The position numbers were made by a program, and so were the translations under genes. A DNA stretch of 64,000 bases, taken from positions 62,001-126,000 of the forward strand of contig MU400588.1 of the NCBI GenBank assembly GCA_022578965.1. The letters are read 5' to 3'. This document shows positions 11,154-23,132 of the stretch, one piece after another; position 1 is the stretch's first letter; every line of letters starts with the position of its first letter. The notes under the pieces were generated by a model. The model did no database searches and was not told where the DNA came from. It saw only the letters and a list, made by a program, of their open reading frames with translations. The stretch is from Xylaria sp. FL1777 (taxonomy: Eukaryota > Ascomycota > Sordariomycetes > Xylariales > Xylariaceae).

Positions 11154-13535
11154 ATGGGTGAAGAAGGCAAGGCGCCTGTGGTCGCCGAGGCCCATCTCGT
11201 CGACACCTTTCGTAAGACGCCCTCCATTGATCGTGCGCGCGCGAGGATGCGCCAATTAGCTAGACGTATGAGACTATGTCGCTGACACCGAGTATACAGA
11301 TCCCCCGCAGAAGATGCTTGATAGTAAGCTGCAGCTAGCTCTCTCATGTCGTGTTTCACGGAAACGCGCTTTAACAGATTCTAACGTTGTATAGAGCATC
11401 CTAGCAAACCCCACATCGCTAGTAAGTTGTCGCAGTATAGGCGTTATGTGCTAGTCAGCCATGGATTGCTAACCTCTCGCAGGCCTCGAGGAGTACCAAA
11501 AACTATACAAGGAATCCATCACCGAGCCTGATAAGTTCTGGGGCCAGAGAGCTAGGGAGCTGTTGTCGTGGCAGCGTGACTTCGACACTGTTCGCTCCGG
11601 AACTCTGGCCAATGGTGATGTGGCCTGGTTTCCTGAGGGTCAGCTTAACGCCTCTTATAACTGCGTCGACAGACATGCCTTCAAAGACCCTAATAAGGTT
11701 GCCATTATCTACGAGGCCGATGAACCTGACGAGGGCCGTAAGCTGACGTACGGGGAACTACTCCGTGAGGTTTCCCGAGTCGCCTACGTGCTTAAGAAGA
11801 TGGGCGTCCGGAAGGGAGACACCGTTGCCGTCTACCTACCCATGATTCCCGAAGCTTTGATTGCTTTGCTCGCCATTGTTCGTATTGGAGCAGTCCACTC
11901 TGTTGTATTTGCCGGTTTCTCATCCGACTCTCTACGCGACCGCGTCCTTGACAGCGAGTCGAGGGTAGTCATCACTGCTGACGAGGGCAAGCGAGGTGGC
12001 AAGCTTATCGGCACAAAGAAAATCGTCGACGATGCACTCAAGCAATGCCCCGATGTCACCGGTGTACTAGTCTTCAAGCGCACTGGTGCCGATGTCCCCT
12101 TCACGCCGGGTCGCGACTTGTGGTGGCACGAGGAAGTCCAGAAGTGGCCATCGTACATCACCCCTGAAGTCGTAGGCTCCGAGGATCCCCTGTTCTTGCT
12201 TTACACCTCTGGATCGACCGGCAAGCCAAAGGGCGTGCTGCATACCACTGGAGGCTACCTCCTCGGAGCTGCCATGACAGGAAAATATGTGTTCGACATT
12301 CACGACGGCGACCGGTACTTCTGCGGCGGTGATGTTGGCTGGATTACTGGTCACACATATGTGGTGTATGCGCCCCTACTTCTCGGCGTCTCCACCGTGG
12401 TATTCGAGGGCACGCCAGCATACCCCAACTTCTCCCGCTACTGGGACATTATTGACAAACATGAGGTTACCCAATTCTATGTGGCTCCCACCGCTTTAAG
12501 ATTGCTAAAGCGTGCTGGCGATGACTTTGTAAAAGCCCGGATGCCCAAGCTGAGAGTTCTGGGTTCTGTTGGAGAGCCCATTGCAGCTGAGATTTGGAAA
12601 TGGTACTTCGAAGTTGTTGGTAGAGAGGAGGCTCAGGTCGTCGATGTAAGCTCCACCTTCGCCGATGAGATCAACAACTGCTAACAAATTAGACCTACTG
12701 GCAAACCGAGACTGGATCCAACGTTATTACACCCCTTGCTGGTGTTACCCCGACAAAACCCGGAAGCGCGTCTTTACCCTTCTTTGGAGTTGAACCCGCC
12801 ATCATCGACCCTGTTTCAGGCGAGGAGATCTATGGGAACGATGTCGAAGGCGTTTTGGCTTTCAAACAGCCATGGCCTAGTCTAGCCCGCACCGTTTGGG
12901 GAGCGCACAAACGATATATGGAGACATATCTGGATGTATACAAGGGTTACTATGTGAGCTACTTCCTTGGCATACAGCGAATCCTTCCATTGACAAAAAT
13001 GTAGTTCACTGGCGATGGAGCTGGTCGCGACCACGAAGGCTTCTACTGGATCCGGGGAAGAGTTGACGATGTTGTTAATGTTAGTGGCCATCGTCTATCA
13101 ACAGCCGAGATCGAAGCAGCTCTTATCGAGCACCATGCGGTTGCCGAGTCGGCTGTCGTCGGTGTTGCCGACGAACTGACTGGTCAAGCCGTCAACGCGT
13201 TCGTTGCCATCAACAAGGGCAACGAGGCGACAGATGCGCTACGAAAGGAATTCATTCTGCAGGTTCGCAGGAGTATTGGACCTTTCGCCGCCCCCAAAGC
13301 AGTATACATTGTACCTGATCTCCCAAAGACCCGTAGTGGTAAGATCATGCGCCGTATCCTGAGAAAGATTTTAGCTGGTGAGGAGGATCAACTTGGCGAC
13401 ACGACGACGGTAAGTTTTCGTCTAACATTACCCCTTGGAGAGACAGATTGCTGACGTGAGATGTTCGCGTAGCTCTCCGACCCAGCCATCGTCGATAAAA
13501 TCATTGCCATCGTTCACGAGGCCCGAAAGAAGTAA
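11154..13535 (+). CDS. facA: Acetyl-CoA synthetase (acetate-CoA ligase), FacA/Acs family
   Basis: Predicted 666-aa enzyme that activates acetate to acetyl-CoA through acetyl-AMP; it is needed for growth on acetate or ethanol and supplies nuclear acetyl-CoA in fungi. Seven exons: 11154-11211, 11300-11323, 11395-11421, 11483-12645, 12693-12953, 13005-13409 and 13473-13535. The N-terminus resembles A. nidulans FacA ([14 protein letters not shown]...KHPSKPHI). The ATP-binding A3 motif is [11 protein letters not shown] (277-287). The A5 motif TYWQTETG (425-432) carries the bulky Trp that restricts substrates to acetate. The catalytic, acetylatable Lys lies in [11 protein letters not shown] (about residue 624). 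Six introns and total length fit fungal orthologues. Exons 2 and 3 are only 24 and 27 nt. Confidence 0.97.
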
Positions 13536-15970
13536 AATCACGAAATATAATTATATATAAGAGCAGGCAACTGTTGGCTGGTTTGCGTCGAGCTTTTGAT
13601 ACCATACTGTTTCAATAGTGGGATAAGTTTTCAGTAAATAGAAACTTTTATGAGAAGTGCTTAACGTCTAAACTGGATCTAAGGGATTTACTTGGTCTAG
13701 CTACTCCATTCGCTACTACTGATATCTCACAATGTCCGTGATTGATGGTCTTGATGAAGGCTGCTAACTTGGCGCCGATGGTGGCATTGATGCTTTCTTG
13801 GTCTCAGCTGCACAGGGGCTTCTCTCTAGCGGGGCATACCTACACTACACGTGTATGTCGATAAGGCACTTTGTAAGTTGCCGACAGCCATTGGCTCGAC
13901 TGGACCGACAATATGCGGTTCTTGCCAAGCTGGAAGCGTATGACGATATTTCCAAGTATAGAAGACCATGAGTACCAGTATATAGGAAATGTGAAAAGGG
14001 AAAGAATACCTCCGTACGCGCGTCATTCAACTTGGCGAAGGGCGCTGTTGGCTGCTAGGCTGGTGGGATGGTCTCTGTAGCCTGGCCTAGATTTCTTGGA
14101 TAGATCTATGTGCCAAGGCAGATTAGAAGAGAGGGTAGGTAGGTCACATGTATGGCATACTAAGATACTACAGTAGTATTGTGACGACAGTGAGCGTTGG
14201 GAGTTGGGCCTCGTGGGGTGCGATATTAAAAGGCTTGGTTTGTTATTTGATATGATTGTGGTAGTTAGCTGTAAGAATTCAAGTTCCGCATATTTAGTAT
14301 GTGACGAGACATAACTCCTAGCGACCTCAGCAAGTCTTACCTCTCTCTCTCTCTATGTATGTCATACGCAAGAGATATGTTACGTATAGATATTACTGTC
14401 GCGGTTCTTTATTTATTTAGCATCGGATGAAGAGAGATGTGATTTAACAGTGGGAATCAATTGAGTTTGTGTAAATTGCCTGGATGATCGTGGCAGGTAC
14501 ATGACGTACTCTACCAAGAGCTATCTAGTATACACACTATCTTCGCCTTATTTCTTAGCTGTGCTTATTAATGATAAAGTAAGTCCTGCTAGTATTTGTC
14601 AATTACCGATTATAGAACACGAATAGTAGACGTATTTACGTGTAGTGTAGGTATTGTCAAAGTTAATTACCTAGATCGTGCATCGTGAATACGAGTCCTA
14701 TGTCAGCAGTGAAAAAGGTTAGTGTCTAAGCATGCATGTGTAATTCTCCAACATCATAAGTACATACCTACATCCGTGATATCAACCTAAGTACGTAATA
14801 CCTACATGTATGTAGGCATTCCAATCGGAGAATATGTGGTGATGTACATAGAGCATACGCAGTATAGGTAATTACTCTAATAGGCCAATTCCACCCTGTA
14901 TATCATAAGTTATAGTTCTCCCGCTTATACCTAGGAACTCAATTTGGTCAATAGCTGCAGTCGACTTCTCGCTTGCTGCCAAGAGAGGCTGTGTGTGGTC
15001 CCATCTTGAGCCGTTTGTTCCGATAAGACTGGGACATCAGACGTGGTGGCTGTGTGGCATTCCTACTGAAACAGAACTTAAAAGACGGGGTTATAGTGCG
15101 GCTGCTCCATAAAGTATCACGACCTGGGGTGAAACCGAATTCCTGGGGTCCGGACTACCTACACTAAAGTACACTCCCACGGATTGGCCCGTATTCCGGT
15201 ACAGCAAATTCACGATCAACCAATTTAGGGCTGAAGAGGATCAGCTCAAACCAAAACTCCAGAAGAAGAATGAGGCTAAAAGTTTATGTTGAATTATAGA
15301 CACATCGACGATTACTAGATAAAGAGAGAGAGAGAGACTTGGAGATACCTACCTTACTTAGGTACGTTGCTAGGTTACCTACATACCTATATGTACGCAT
15401 GCTGCGTATGTAGGTGAACAGGCTAGGTAGGTAGGTACCTCCTGACAGGGACCCATTCAGGTGGTCTGCCGCCACTATTTTCTTGTTTGTAGGCGCTGAG
15501 TCCGTCTTACTAACCACCTAACTAGAAGTCCATTAGCGGTCTTCTTTGACAGGTGCGGGCTGCGAGCGCACTTTTGAGCCTTCGGCCCCCGGCAACCGCC
15601 CTACACTCTTCGTCTCACCCTATTCTCGGCTTGCTCCTGCGAACTTGAGGTCCTAGGGCTTCTCCCTATTCCAACCCCATCAGCAACAAATCGAGTCATC
15701 TCTCTCTCTCTTACTCTTTTACACATATCTCACCTACTTGTTTTCCTCAGTTCAGCTGCGGCTTTTTTTGAATTGGTTCCTTTTTTTTGGTCATCCTTTT
15801 TGGTCCACCTTCTTGTTTCTCTGTATAAACCTCCATTCACCTCACCATCGCCGTCTTCCTTACTCCACTCTTCTTTACGCTCCAAACGAACAAACGAGCC
15901 AACAAGCAAACATTTGCGGATGGGGTTGTGAGGGTAGAGTCTTGTCCCGCCCGCGGGATTTCTCTTGAAT
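13536..15970. other. Spacer between facA and the ADAM gene
   Basis: No gene is supported. TACCTA/TAGGTA words cluster at about 14760-14880 and 15340-15440, and short CT- and GA-repeat tracts occur at about 14341-14354 and 15321-15336. A long T/C-rich stretch from about 15690 to 15880 is probably the promoter and leader of the ADAM gene. Confidence 0.55.
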
Positions 15971-18361
15971 ATGCGCTTCTCTCTCTCCACTGTCGTTGCG
16001 TTATTGTGCACCTTAGCACGCGACTCCGAAGCGCACTCCGTGAAGCGGAACCCGTTGAACTACATTACAATTGTTGACCAGCCAACCCTCCATACGCCGT
16101 CGAATCGCATCCACGCACACTCGTCATTTGCCATAAGCTTCTTCCTACATAACCAAAAAGACAAGGTACGCATTGAGCTGGAACCGAACCACGATGTTCT
16201 GTCAGATGAGGCCACAATACAATATCGGGGCCCCGACGGCACCGTCACGCACGAGGAAAAGATAGACAGAAAAGACCACAAGGTATATAAAGGCCATGCT
16301 TTTGTGCAGCACCCTCAGCATTCGGAATGGCTCAATGCCGGCTGGGCCAGGATAGCAGTGCTCCGAGATGGGCCGTATCCCCTATTTGAGGGGACATTCA
16401 GGGTCAACGGAAACTATCACCATATCCAGCGCGCTTCTACGTATAGACAGACACGCCTCGCTGAGGACCCTGAAGCCCATCACACCGATAACGACTACAT
16501 GATTGTCTGGAGAGATACCGATATTGCGGGCGATTTCTATGGCTCAGGATACGAGCTCAAGCGTGGACTTGCTGAAAATGCTTCCGTCTGCTCTTCTGAC
16601 TTGCTTGACTTCAATAGTCAGCTTACCCATCCGATTAACTTGGGCCTGGATCTGCGTGACCTCACGTCGACCGACTCCAACATGCTCCTTCGCCGACAGG
16701 GTGACATCACAGGCGGAGATGGTGCCGGTGTCGACCTTGCTAGCACCATCGGTTCAACCCAAGGCTGTCCAACCTCTCGGAAGGTCGCCTTAATCGGAAT
16801 TGCGACCGACTGTACATACACGGCCCAGTTTGATAGCAAGGCTAATGTCACCCAGAATGTCATCAGTATGGTGAACATGGCCTCAGCAGTATACGAATCT
16901 ACGTTCAATATTAGCCTGGGTATTAAAAATCTGACTATCATGGAAGCGACATGTCCTGGCTCCCCTCAAGATGGATCGCAGTGGAATCAAGCCTGTAGCC
17001 CAAGCGTTACTATCAACGATCGCTTAGACCTCTTCTCCAAATGGAGAGGCCAGTACAACGACAGCAACGCATATTGGACATTGTTGAGTACCTGTGCCAC
17101 CGACGCTGCCGTGGGTTTGGCGTGGCTAGGCCAGCTTTGTGCAGAGGGTTCCTCGCCAAATGGCAATGACACTACCGCCGGCGCCAATGTTGTCGTGCGG
17201 ACTAGTACGGAATGGCAAGTCTTCGCTCACGAGAGTGGTCATACCTTCGGCGCTTATCACGACTGTACAGATACGACTTGCGCAGACGGCACTCGGACGA
17301 ACAATCAATGCTGCCCCTTGAGCAGCTCCACATGTGACGCACAGGGAACATACATTATGAATCCATCTACAGGTCCCGGTCTCACGCAATTTTCGCCGTG
17401 CAGTATTGGTAACATCTGCTCTGCAATGTCTCGCAATAGCGTCAATATGGGTTGCCTCAGCGACAACAAAAACGTCGTAACTATAACAGGCAGTCAGTGT
17501 GGCAATGGCATAGTGGAACAGGGAGAAGATTGCGACTGCGGCGGTCAAACTGGCTGTCAAGGGAACTCTTGCTGCGACCCTGACACCTGTAAATTTACGG
17601 CCAACTCTATCTGTGACTTTGCAAACGAGGAATGCTGCACCCATCAGTGCCAGTTTGCCTCTAACGGAACAGTCTGCCGAGACAGCACTGGTACATGCGA
17701 TCCTCAGGAAACTTGTAGCGGTACATCAGCAAATTGTCCAGCGGATGTCAAGGCGCCAGATGGCCAGAGTTGCGGCGCATCCGGGTCGGGTCTAACATGC
17801 GCATCCGGTCAGTGCACTTCTCGTGATCTGCAGTGCCAGACTCAAGTTGGGGGTTTGTTGAACAGCTCCAACTTAACTGCTTGTGATGACAACACTTGTC
17901 TAGTGCGCTGCAAGTCCCCAAGCTCGCCACCGGGTTCATGTGAAGGTATACAACACAACTTCCTAGACGGTACACCTTGCGAGGGTGATGGTCATTGCGA
18001 TAATGGGACCTGCAAAGGAGCCAGCCTCGGGGACAAAATCATGCGTTTCTTCCGCGACAACAAGGACATAATAATTCCGGTCGCGTCAGTCGTCGGTGGT
18101 CTCATCGTGATTGCAATTGCAGGCTGTTGCTGCTCTCGCCTAAATCGAAGAAGGCGAAGGAGAAAGTTCGCACAAAAGACACAGCCAAATAGCAGCTGGG
18201 TTGGTGGTGGTGTTCCAGTCAATAACGGCTGGGCGATGCCCCCTCCGCCTCCTATGGCCCGTGGCGTAGATAGCCGACGGGGAAATCAATTCAGTCCTCC
18301 ACAACAGCAAGCATGGGCACCGGTACCGGCCCCGAGGACGAACTTGGCTCGCTACGCGTAG
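15971..18361 (+). CDS. ADAM-family membrane zinc metalloprotease with disintegrin domain
   Basis: Intronless, predicted 796 aa. I use the ATG at 15971; the open frame upstream has no ATG. A hydrophobic signal peptide covers about residues 1-20 (VVALLCTLA). A prodomain-like region follows, then the reprolysin-type catalytic domain with HESGHTFGAYHD at 420-431, which gives the three zinc-binding His and the catalytic Glu; IMNPST some 40 residues later is the likely Met-turn. A Cys-dense disintegrin/cysteine-rich region starts at about 509 (QCGNGIVEQGEDCDCG). A transmembrane helix lies at about 700-722 (IPVASVVGGLIVIAIAG), followed by a CCC and poly-Arg stop-transfer and a short Pro-rich cytoplasmic tail. 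This is the ADM-A/ADM-B type of fungal ADAM. The active site faces outside, so ectodomain shedding or secreted-protein processing is plausible; the substrate is unknown. Confidence 0.95.
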   Translation: MRFSLSTVVALLCTLARDSEAHSVKRNPLNYITIVDQPTLHTPSNRIHAHSSFAISFFLHNQKDKVRIELEPNHDVLSDEATIQYRGPDGTVTHEEKIDRKDHKVYKGHAFVQHPQHSEWLNAGWARIAVLRDGPYPLFEGTFRVNGNYHHIQRASTYRQTRLAEDPEAHHTDNDYMIVWRDTDIAGDFYGSGYELKRGLAENASVCSSDLLDFNSQLTHPINLGLDLRDLTSTDSNMLLRRQGDITGGDGAGVDLASTIGSTQGCPTSRKVALIGIATDCTYTAQFDSKANVTQNVISMVNMASAVYESTFNISLGIKNLTIMEATCPGSPQDGSQWNQACSPSVTINDRLDLFSKWRGQYNDSNAYWTLLSTCATDAAVGLAWLGQLCAEGSSPNGNDTTAGANVVVRTSTEWQVFAHESGHTFGAYHDCTDTTCADGTRTNNQCCPLSSSTCDAQGTYIMNPSTGPGLTQFSPCSIGNICSAMSRNSVNMGCLSDNKNVVTITGSQCGNGIVEQGEDCDCGGQTGCQGNSCCDPDTCKFTANSICDFANEECCTHQCQFASNGTVCRDSTGTCDPQETCSGTSANCPADVKAPDGQSCGASGSGLTCASGQCTSRDLQCQTQVGGLLNSSNLTACDDNTCLVRCKSPSSPPGSCEGIQHNFLDGTPCEGDGHCDNGTCKGASLGDKIMRFFRDNKDIIIPVASVVGGLIVIAIAGCCCSRLNRRRRRRKFAQKTQPNSSWVGGGVPVNNGWAMPPPPPMARGVDSRRGNQFSPPQQQAWAPVPAPRTNLARYA

Positions 18362-19415
18362 TATTACATAATTCCGTCGTAAAAACAAAGGCGCCTGGGA
18401 CCTGTATCTAGGGTCTAGAAGGGGAACTAGCATGACTAGATTTGGATATTAGGAGGAATCGATCGGCATTGTTCATGGCATGGCGTTGGTGGTATGTCAT
18501 TTCGGTCCTGGTTCAGGATCATGTTATGTTATATGGGTATTACGACTTTTCCCTTGGTTTGGATTGGATTGGATCTGCTTCCGACTTATACTGCAGTATA
18601 TAAAGCACTGGCATGCTATGGACTGTATGGCATTTTAGCTTGTTCGGTCCCAGCAAGACGCGCCTTGCGGGATTTCTTGTTGTTGGACTTGGATAGGACC
18701 ATAGATACTTACATACCGCGTGATACAGTGACATAACCTAAGTTAGGTATATATGTATATAGACCACGCAATTATCCCATGCTCGTTATGGAAATTCAAA
18801 TCAACATATATATCAGACTACTGGTCTTGTGTGTATCAAGGTGCGACTCAAATCATGAAACTGCGTCTCGTTACTGCTGTGAAGTTGACGACATCGAAGT
18901 TATAGGATAGTAGCCTACTTGACATGGTTGTTTTTAAGAGATGCCCCAAGGAATAATGTCAAAGGGAGAAAGAAAGCTTGCCATATTATATACCGATCGT
19001 CAAGACATTCTCCGCCCTCCTTCCCTCCCTTTTCACAAAATATAAAACCCATGGACCAACCAGTGTGCCTATCAATTTCTTTTTCCTTATTTTCAGTCAT
19101 CTGGTTACGCTAGTCTCATTTTTCTATACGAGACTAACGGACCCCTTTGTTATTTCATTTAGGATGTTTGTACCTCGTCTCATCGTACGTCCCTCGTTAT
19201 TTTTTCCTATCATAGATCCTAGGATGGGGAATGAATAAGAAGCAAGCCTATGGGCTAACTAGGTGAGGATGTCCTAGTTGTCTTCTGAGAGCCTATATCC
19301 AATGCCTAAGGATTGGCTGTGCTCGCCACCATGGAGAATGAGGGTTATGATACGATGGTAGTGATATGTATACCGGACTTGCTATTAGGGTTCGTGAGAC
19401 CCGTCACAGTTTCCT
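18362..19415. other. Spacer between convergent genes
   Basis: 3' flanks of the ADAM gene and of the small unknown gene on the other strand. Short open frames on both strands look like chance. No structured repeat was noticed. Confidence 0.55.
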
Positions 19416-20348
19416 TCACGCGCTGCGCTGTCCTTGGCCGTGTCCGTGGTTAGACCGCTTGTTCTGTTTCTCTGCTAGTGATGGTGATGGGCGCGTTGCT
19501 CCTGGGCGTGTGGAAGTGGCGCTCTGTTCTTCGACGCCGCAAAGCACGCGGGTGTATTTGAGACGTGTGGCTGGGATGCTCTGGAGGAAGGGTCAGTCAA
19601 TAAGTGTGGCCCGACATATTATGAGAAGGGGGAATAATCAGAACATATATGGGATATCTAGGATATGTGGATGTGTGCCTGTGGATTTGCGATTGGTGTA
19701 TATAGAAATGGTAGGGTAGGCTCTGTGGCAGGATTACTCTTTACTCAATAGACAGAAGCGTCATTCTCAAGTCTAAAGTGGAAGCCCAGGAGCGTGTATG
19801 AGTAAAACAAGCTTACCTGGTCGTCGCGCAGCGCAGCCATCATGAGAAGCTCCGAACTATTCAGGATCTGAGAAGCCACGCGCCGGCGGTCATAGACAGC
19901 GAAAGCCTCGTCCCTTTTGGGGCTATTTCCATTTCAAAGTCAGCCCAAGATCAGCTCGACGTCGAGTAATGATGTAGGTGTCCGGCCCGCCACACGTATG
20001 CTGTGTTGACTACTCTCAACAGAAGATATTTACGTGTGAAGTGGTACGCAGCAGAGGTTGGAGAGAGACTCACGCGCCAACACGTGGAGGCCCAGCATTT
20101 CCCTGTGAAGAAGCATTCCCACTAGTACCGCCGCCGCCGCCGCTATCACCACTGCCGTCACCACTGCCGTCGCCACTGCGACTCCCTTGTCCCGGGGCCC
20201 AGTCGCTGTCCTCGGAATCCGAGTGGTAGGGGTTCTTCCCACGCGCCTGGCGATCCCGCATCTCGGGCGTGAAGGTGGCCGTATCTGAGGACGCCGCGGT
20301 ATGCTTCGAGCCCTCGGGTTTGGGGCTGTTGGAGTGTGACGTCACCAT
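19416..20348 (-). CDS. Small Ser/Gly/Asp-rich protein of unknown function
   Basis: Predicted 181 aa from three exons: 20348-20074, 19922-19817 and 19580-19416, all in phase. The N-terminal half is low-complexity and acidic (DSEDSDWAPGQG) with alternating SGDG units (about residues 60-75) and a poly-Gly run. The middle (DEAFAVYDRRRVASQILNSS, about 95-114) is the most protein-like part and may form a helix; it continues into ELLMMAALRDD. The C-terminal part is basic and disordered, rich in Arg, Ser and Pro. No signal peptide or membrane segment is visible. I do not recognise a family, though the compact spliced structure and the conserved-looking middle argue for a real gene. Intron 2 (236 nt) is long and could hide an exon. 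Divergent from the arabinofuranosidase gene. Confidence 0.65.
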
Positions 20349-21469
20349 GGTAGGCGGGCGATAGTTTATTTCGTTTTAATTTCAAGTTTTGTTTCCTTTT
20401 CTTCTCCTTTCTTTCTTCCTTTGACCTTAATTAATCGATCCTGTTGGTTTCGATGCTTCGAAGTAAATAAAATACCAGATATTTGTGAAGCGATGTTGAA
20501 ATGTGGAGATGGAGATGGATGGTGACAAGGTACAGGTCACATTGTAGCCGACCCGATCAAAGTGCATTGCAAAGTTTATTCGATCCAAGCCGGGCTGAAC
20601 CCTCCCACCTCAGTGATTGAGCCAGCTTGCTTGCTGCTAATTGCCTTCTTCATTGGTGGATCGAGGGTGATACAAAACCTAGATAGAAGCTTATAAGATA
20701 GGGCCGTGGGGGAGGGTCTTTTAGAGGTCGTGTATAATTAATATAGGTACTATGCCAATATTGAGTTTAACTTATGTATACTATGTATGCACATATCTAC
20801 ATAGTATTAAACTGTGGCAAGAACAAGAGACGAAACGTAAACATTGAATTTTCACATGCATTGTTGTAGTTGTGCAAGATTAAGTAAGGAAGTCTAATTT
20901 CAACAACAAGGGTTACCTTACATGGTTGATCTCACATGATCGATTGATTACCTGTGGATGAAATCTATTAGAATACTGTTGGTAGTATAAACCGGCTCTG
21001 CTTATCTCTGCCATATGCGCTCACCACTGTCCCGTAAGTAGAACGTGGTGCCCAGTCCATGTCTATCCACTTTCTAACCAGCCCAGATGTATATGCGCAC
21101 CAATCTCCGTGTTAGGAGACGGCCAGGAATTTCCCCGACGACAACACGCGCCGCCGAGGGAGGGGCCCGCTTCCCCCGAGTTGCATATGCTGCCCCGTAG
21201 GACGCGGAGAAGGAAGGCTACGTAGAGCAACGCGAAAGGTCTATCGAGTGTTTTTGTTTGCTCTTCCTTCTTTCTATACCCGGGGCAATGTTATAATAAG
21301 AGGATGAGGGAGGGAGCTCTACAGAAAAGCCCTCCTTGGTTTATATCTATCCAGCTTACACCGCTTTATAGATAGAATTTTTCGAAGAACCTCTTCTTAC
21401 TGTGGCCTTCATATATACATATACATATACATACAAGACGTCAAATTACCCTTTGCTCACTTTCCAGTC
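20349..21469. other. Divergent promoter region (unknown gene and GH51 gene)
   Basis: No gene seen. A local GC-rich patch at about 21115-21230 contrasts with AT-rich surroundings, and a CATATA-type repeat (about 21411-21434) lies some 35 nt before the GH51 start codon. Confidence 0.5.
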
Positions 21470-23132
21470 ATGACGACGTTCACGACGCTTCGCGCGGGCG
21501 AGACTCCTCTCATCGAGGTTGATGCAGCCAAACGGTTATCTAAGATCGATCCCATGACTTACGGTGGATTCACAGAGTACGTGACAATTGGTTTTCTTTT
21601 TTCTTTTTTTTTTTTAAAAAAAGGGGGAGCAGATATATAAATGAAGAAACTCACAGAGGAAGATTCATTCATTCATTCCTCGATCCACCTCAGCAAAACT
21701 GACTTAAAGGCTCATCTTCTCTTCTAGACACATGGGACGATGCATCTACGGCGGCATCTACGACCCGGGGAACCCGCTCTCGGACGCGCAGGGCTTCCGC
21801 AAGGACGTCATCTCGGCGCTGCGGGAGCTCGAGGTGCCCGTGATCCGGTATCCCGGCGGCAACTTCTGCGCGACGTACCACTGGCAGGACGGGGTCGGGC
21901 CGCGGGAGAGGCGGCCGGCGCGGCCGGAGCTGGCGTGGCTAGGCACGGAGACGAACCAGTTCGGGACGGACGAGTTCATGGCCTGGCTGGCCGTGCTGTC
22001 GGAGGGCCTGCCGGAGGGCCGCCGCGTCGAGCCCTACCTGTGCCTCAACATGGGCACGGGCACGCTGGACGAGGCCCTGGCCTGGGTTGAGTACTGCAAC
22101 GGCACGCGCGACACGCACTACGCGAACCTGCGGCGCGCCAACGGCCATCCCGAGCCCTACGGCGTCCGCTACTGGGCGCTAGGAAACGAGGTCTGGGGCC
22201 CCTGGCAGGTCGAGCAGATGGAGGCCGCCGACTACGCCAAGAAGGCCGCGCAGTGGGCCAAGGCGCTGCGGCTGCTGGACCCGGACATCGTGCTCGTGCT
22301 GTGCGGGCAGGACGGCACGGCGTCGTGGGACCACGTCGTTCTCCAGGCCTGCGTGCCCGTCGTCGACATGCACAGCATCCACGTGTACACGGCGGCGGGG
22401 TCGTCGCACCTCAAGAACGTGACGGCGCCGCTGGCCGCCGAGCGCGCCATCGGCATCGCCGCCTCGCTCATCGAGCTGGCGCGCATCGAGCGCGGCGTCG
22501 CCCTCTCGCGGCCGCCCACGCGCATCTGCTTCGACGAGTGGAACGTCTGGGACCCCGAGCGCGCCCCGGGCGACAAGGGCGCCGAGGAGACGTACACGCT
22601 CTCCGACGCCCTGGCCGTCGCCGTCTGGCTCAACGTCTTCGTGCGCCAGAGCAGGTACATCGGCATGGCCAACATCGCGCAGTCCGTCAACGTCATCTCG
22701 CCCCTCATGACGACCAGGGACGGCGTCGTGAAGCAGTCCACCTGGTGGCCGCTCCTCCTCTTCTCCCGCTACATGCGCGGCTGGACCGTGGCGACTCACG
22801 TGCGCGCCGGCGCTTACGGTGGCGAGACACAGCCGGCATGGCTGCAGGGTGCGCTGGAGGATGGCGCGCCGTGGCTGGATGTCAGCGCCTCGGTCGATGA
22901 GCAGGGCTTTGTCAGCCTGGCCGTCGTCAATATCAGTGATGCAGAGGATTTTGAAGTCGACGTCAAAGGTGCTGGGGAGAATGTCTCCACATACACGGTC
23001 ACGGCGCCGCATGTGACTGCAACGAACACTGAGGGCAAGGAAGAGGTCAGCGTTACTGAGGGCACGTGGGATGGCAAGGGGGCGTACAACTTCCCGAAAC
23101 ACTCGTTTACAATGCTGAGATGGAAATCCTAA
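21470..23132 (+). CDS. Alpha-L-arabinofuranosidase, glycoside hydrolase family 51 (intracellular type)
   Basis: Predicted 503-aa enzyme that releases terminal arabinofuranose from arabinan or arabinoxylan fragments by a retaining mechanism. Exons are 21470-21576 and 21728-23132. Family marks are HMGRCIYGGIYDPGN (about 37-51), RYPGGNF (about 76-82), the acid/base Glu in GNEVWGPW (about residue 190) and the nucleophile Glu in CFDEWNVWD (about 306). There is no signal peptide, which fits the shorter intracellular GH51 group rather than the secreted fungal one. A (beta/alpha)8 barrel is followed by a C-terminal beta domain. The middle of exon 2 (about 21750-22800) is extremely GC-rich, nearly all codons ending in G or C, while exon 1 and the last 250 nt are not. 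This creates long antisense open frames that are shadows. Confidence 0.95.

Noticed and set aside
22253..22900. 215-codon frame overlapping GH51 on the same strand
   Set aside because: Arg-rich +1/+2-frame shadow of the same GC-rich exon.
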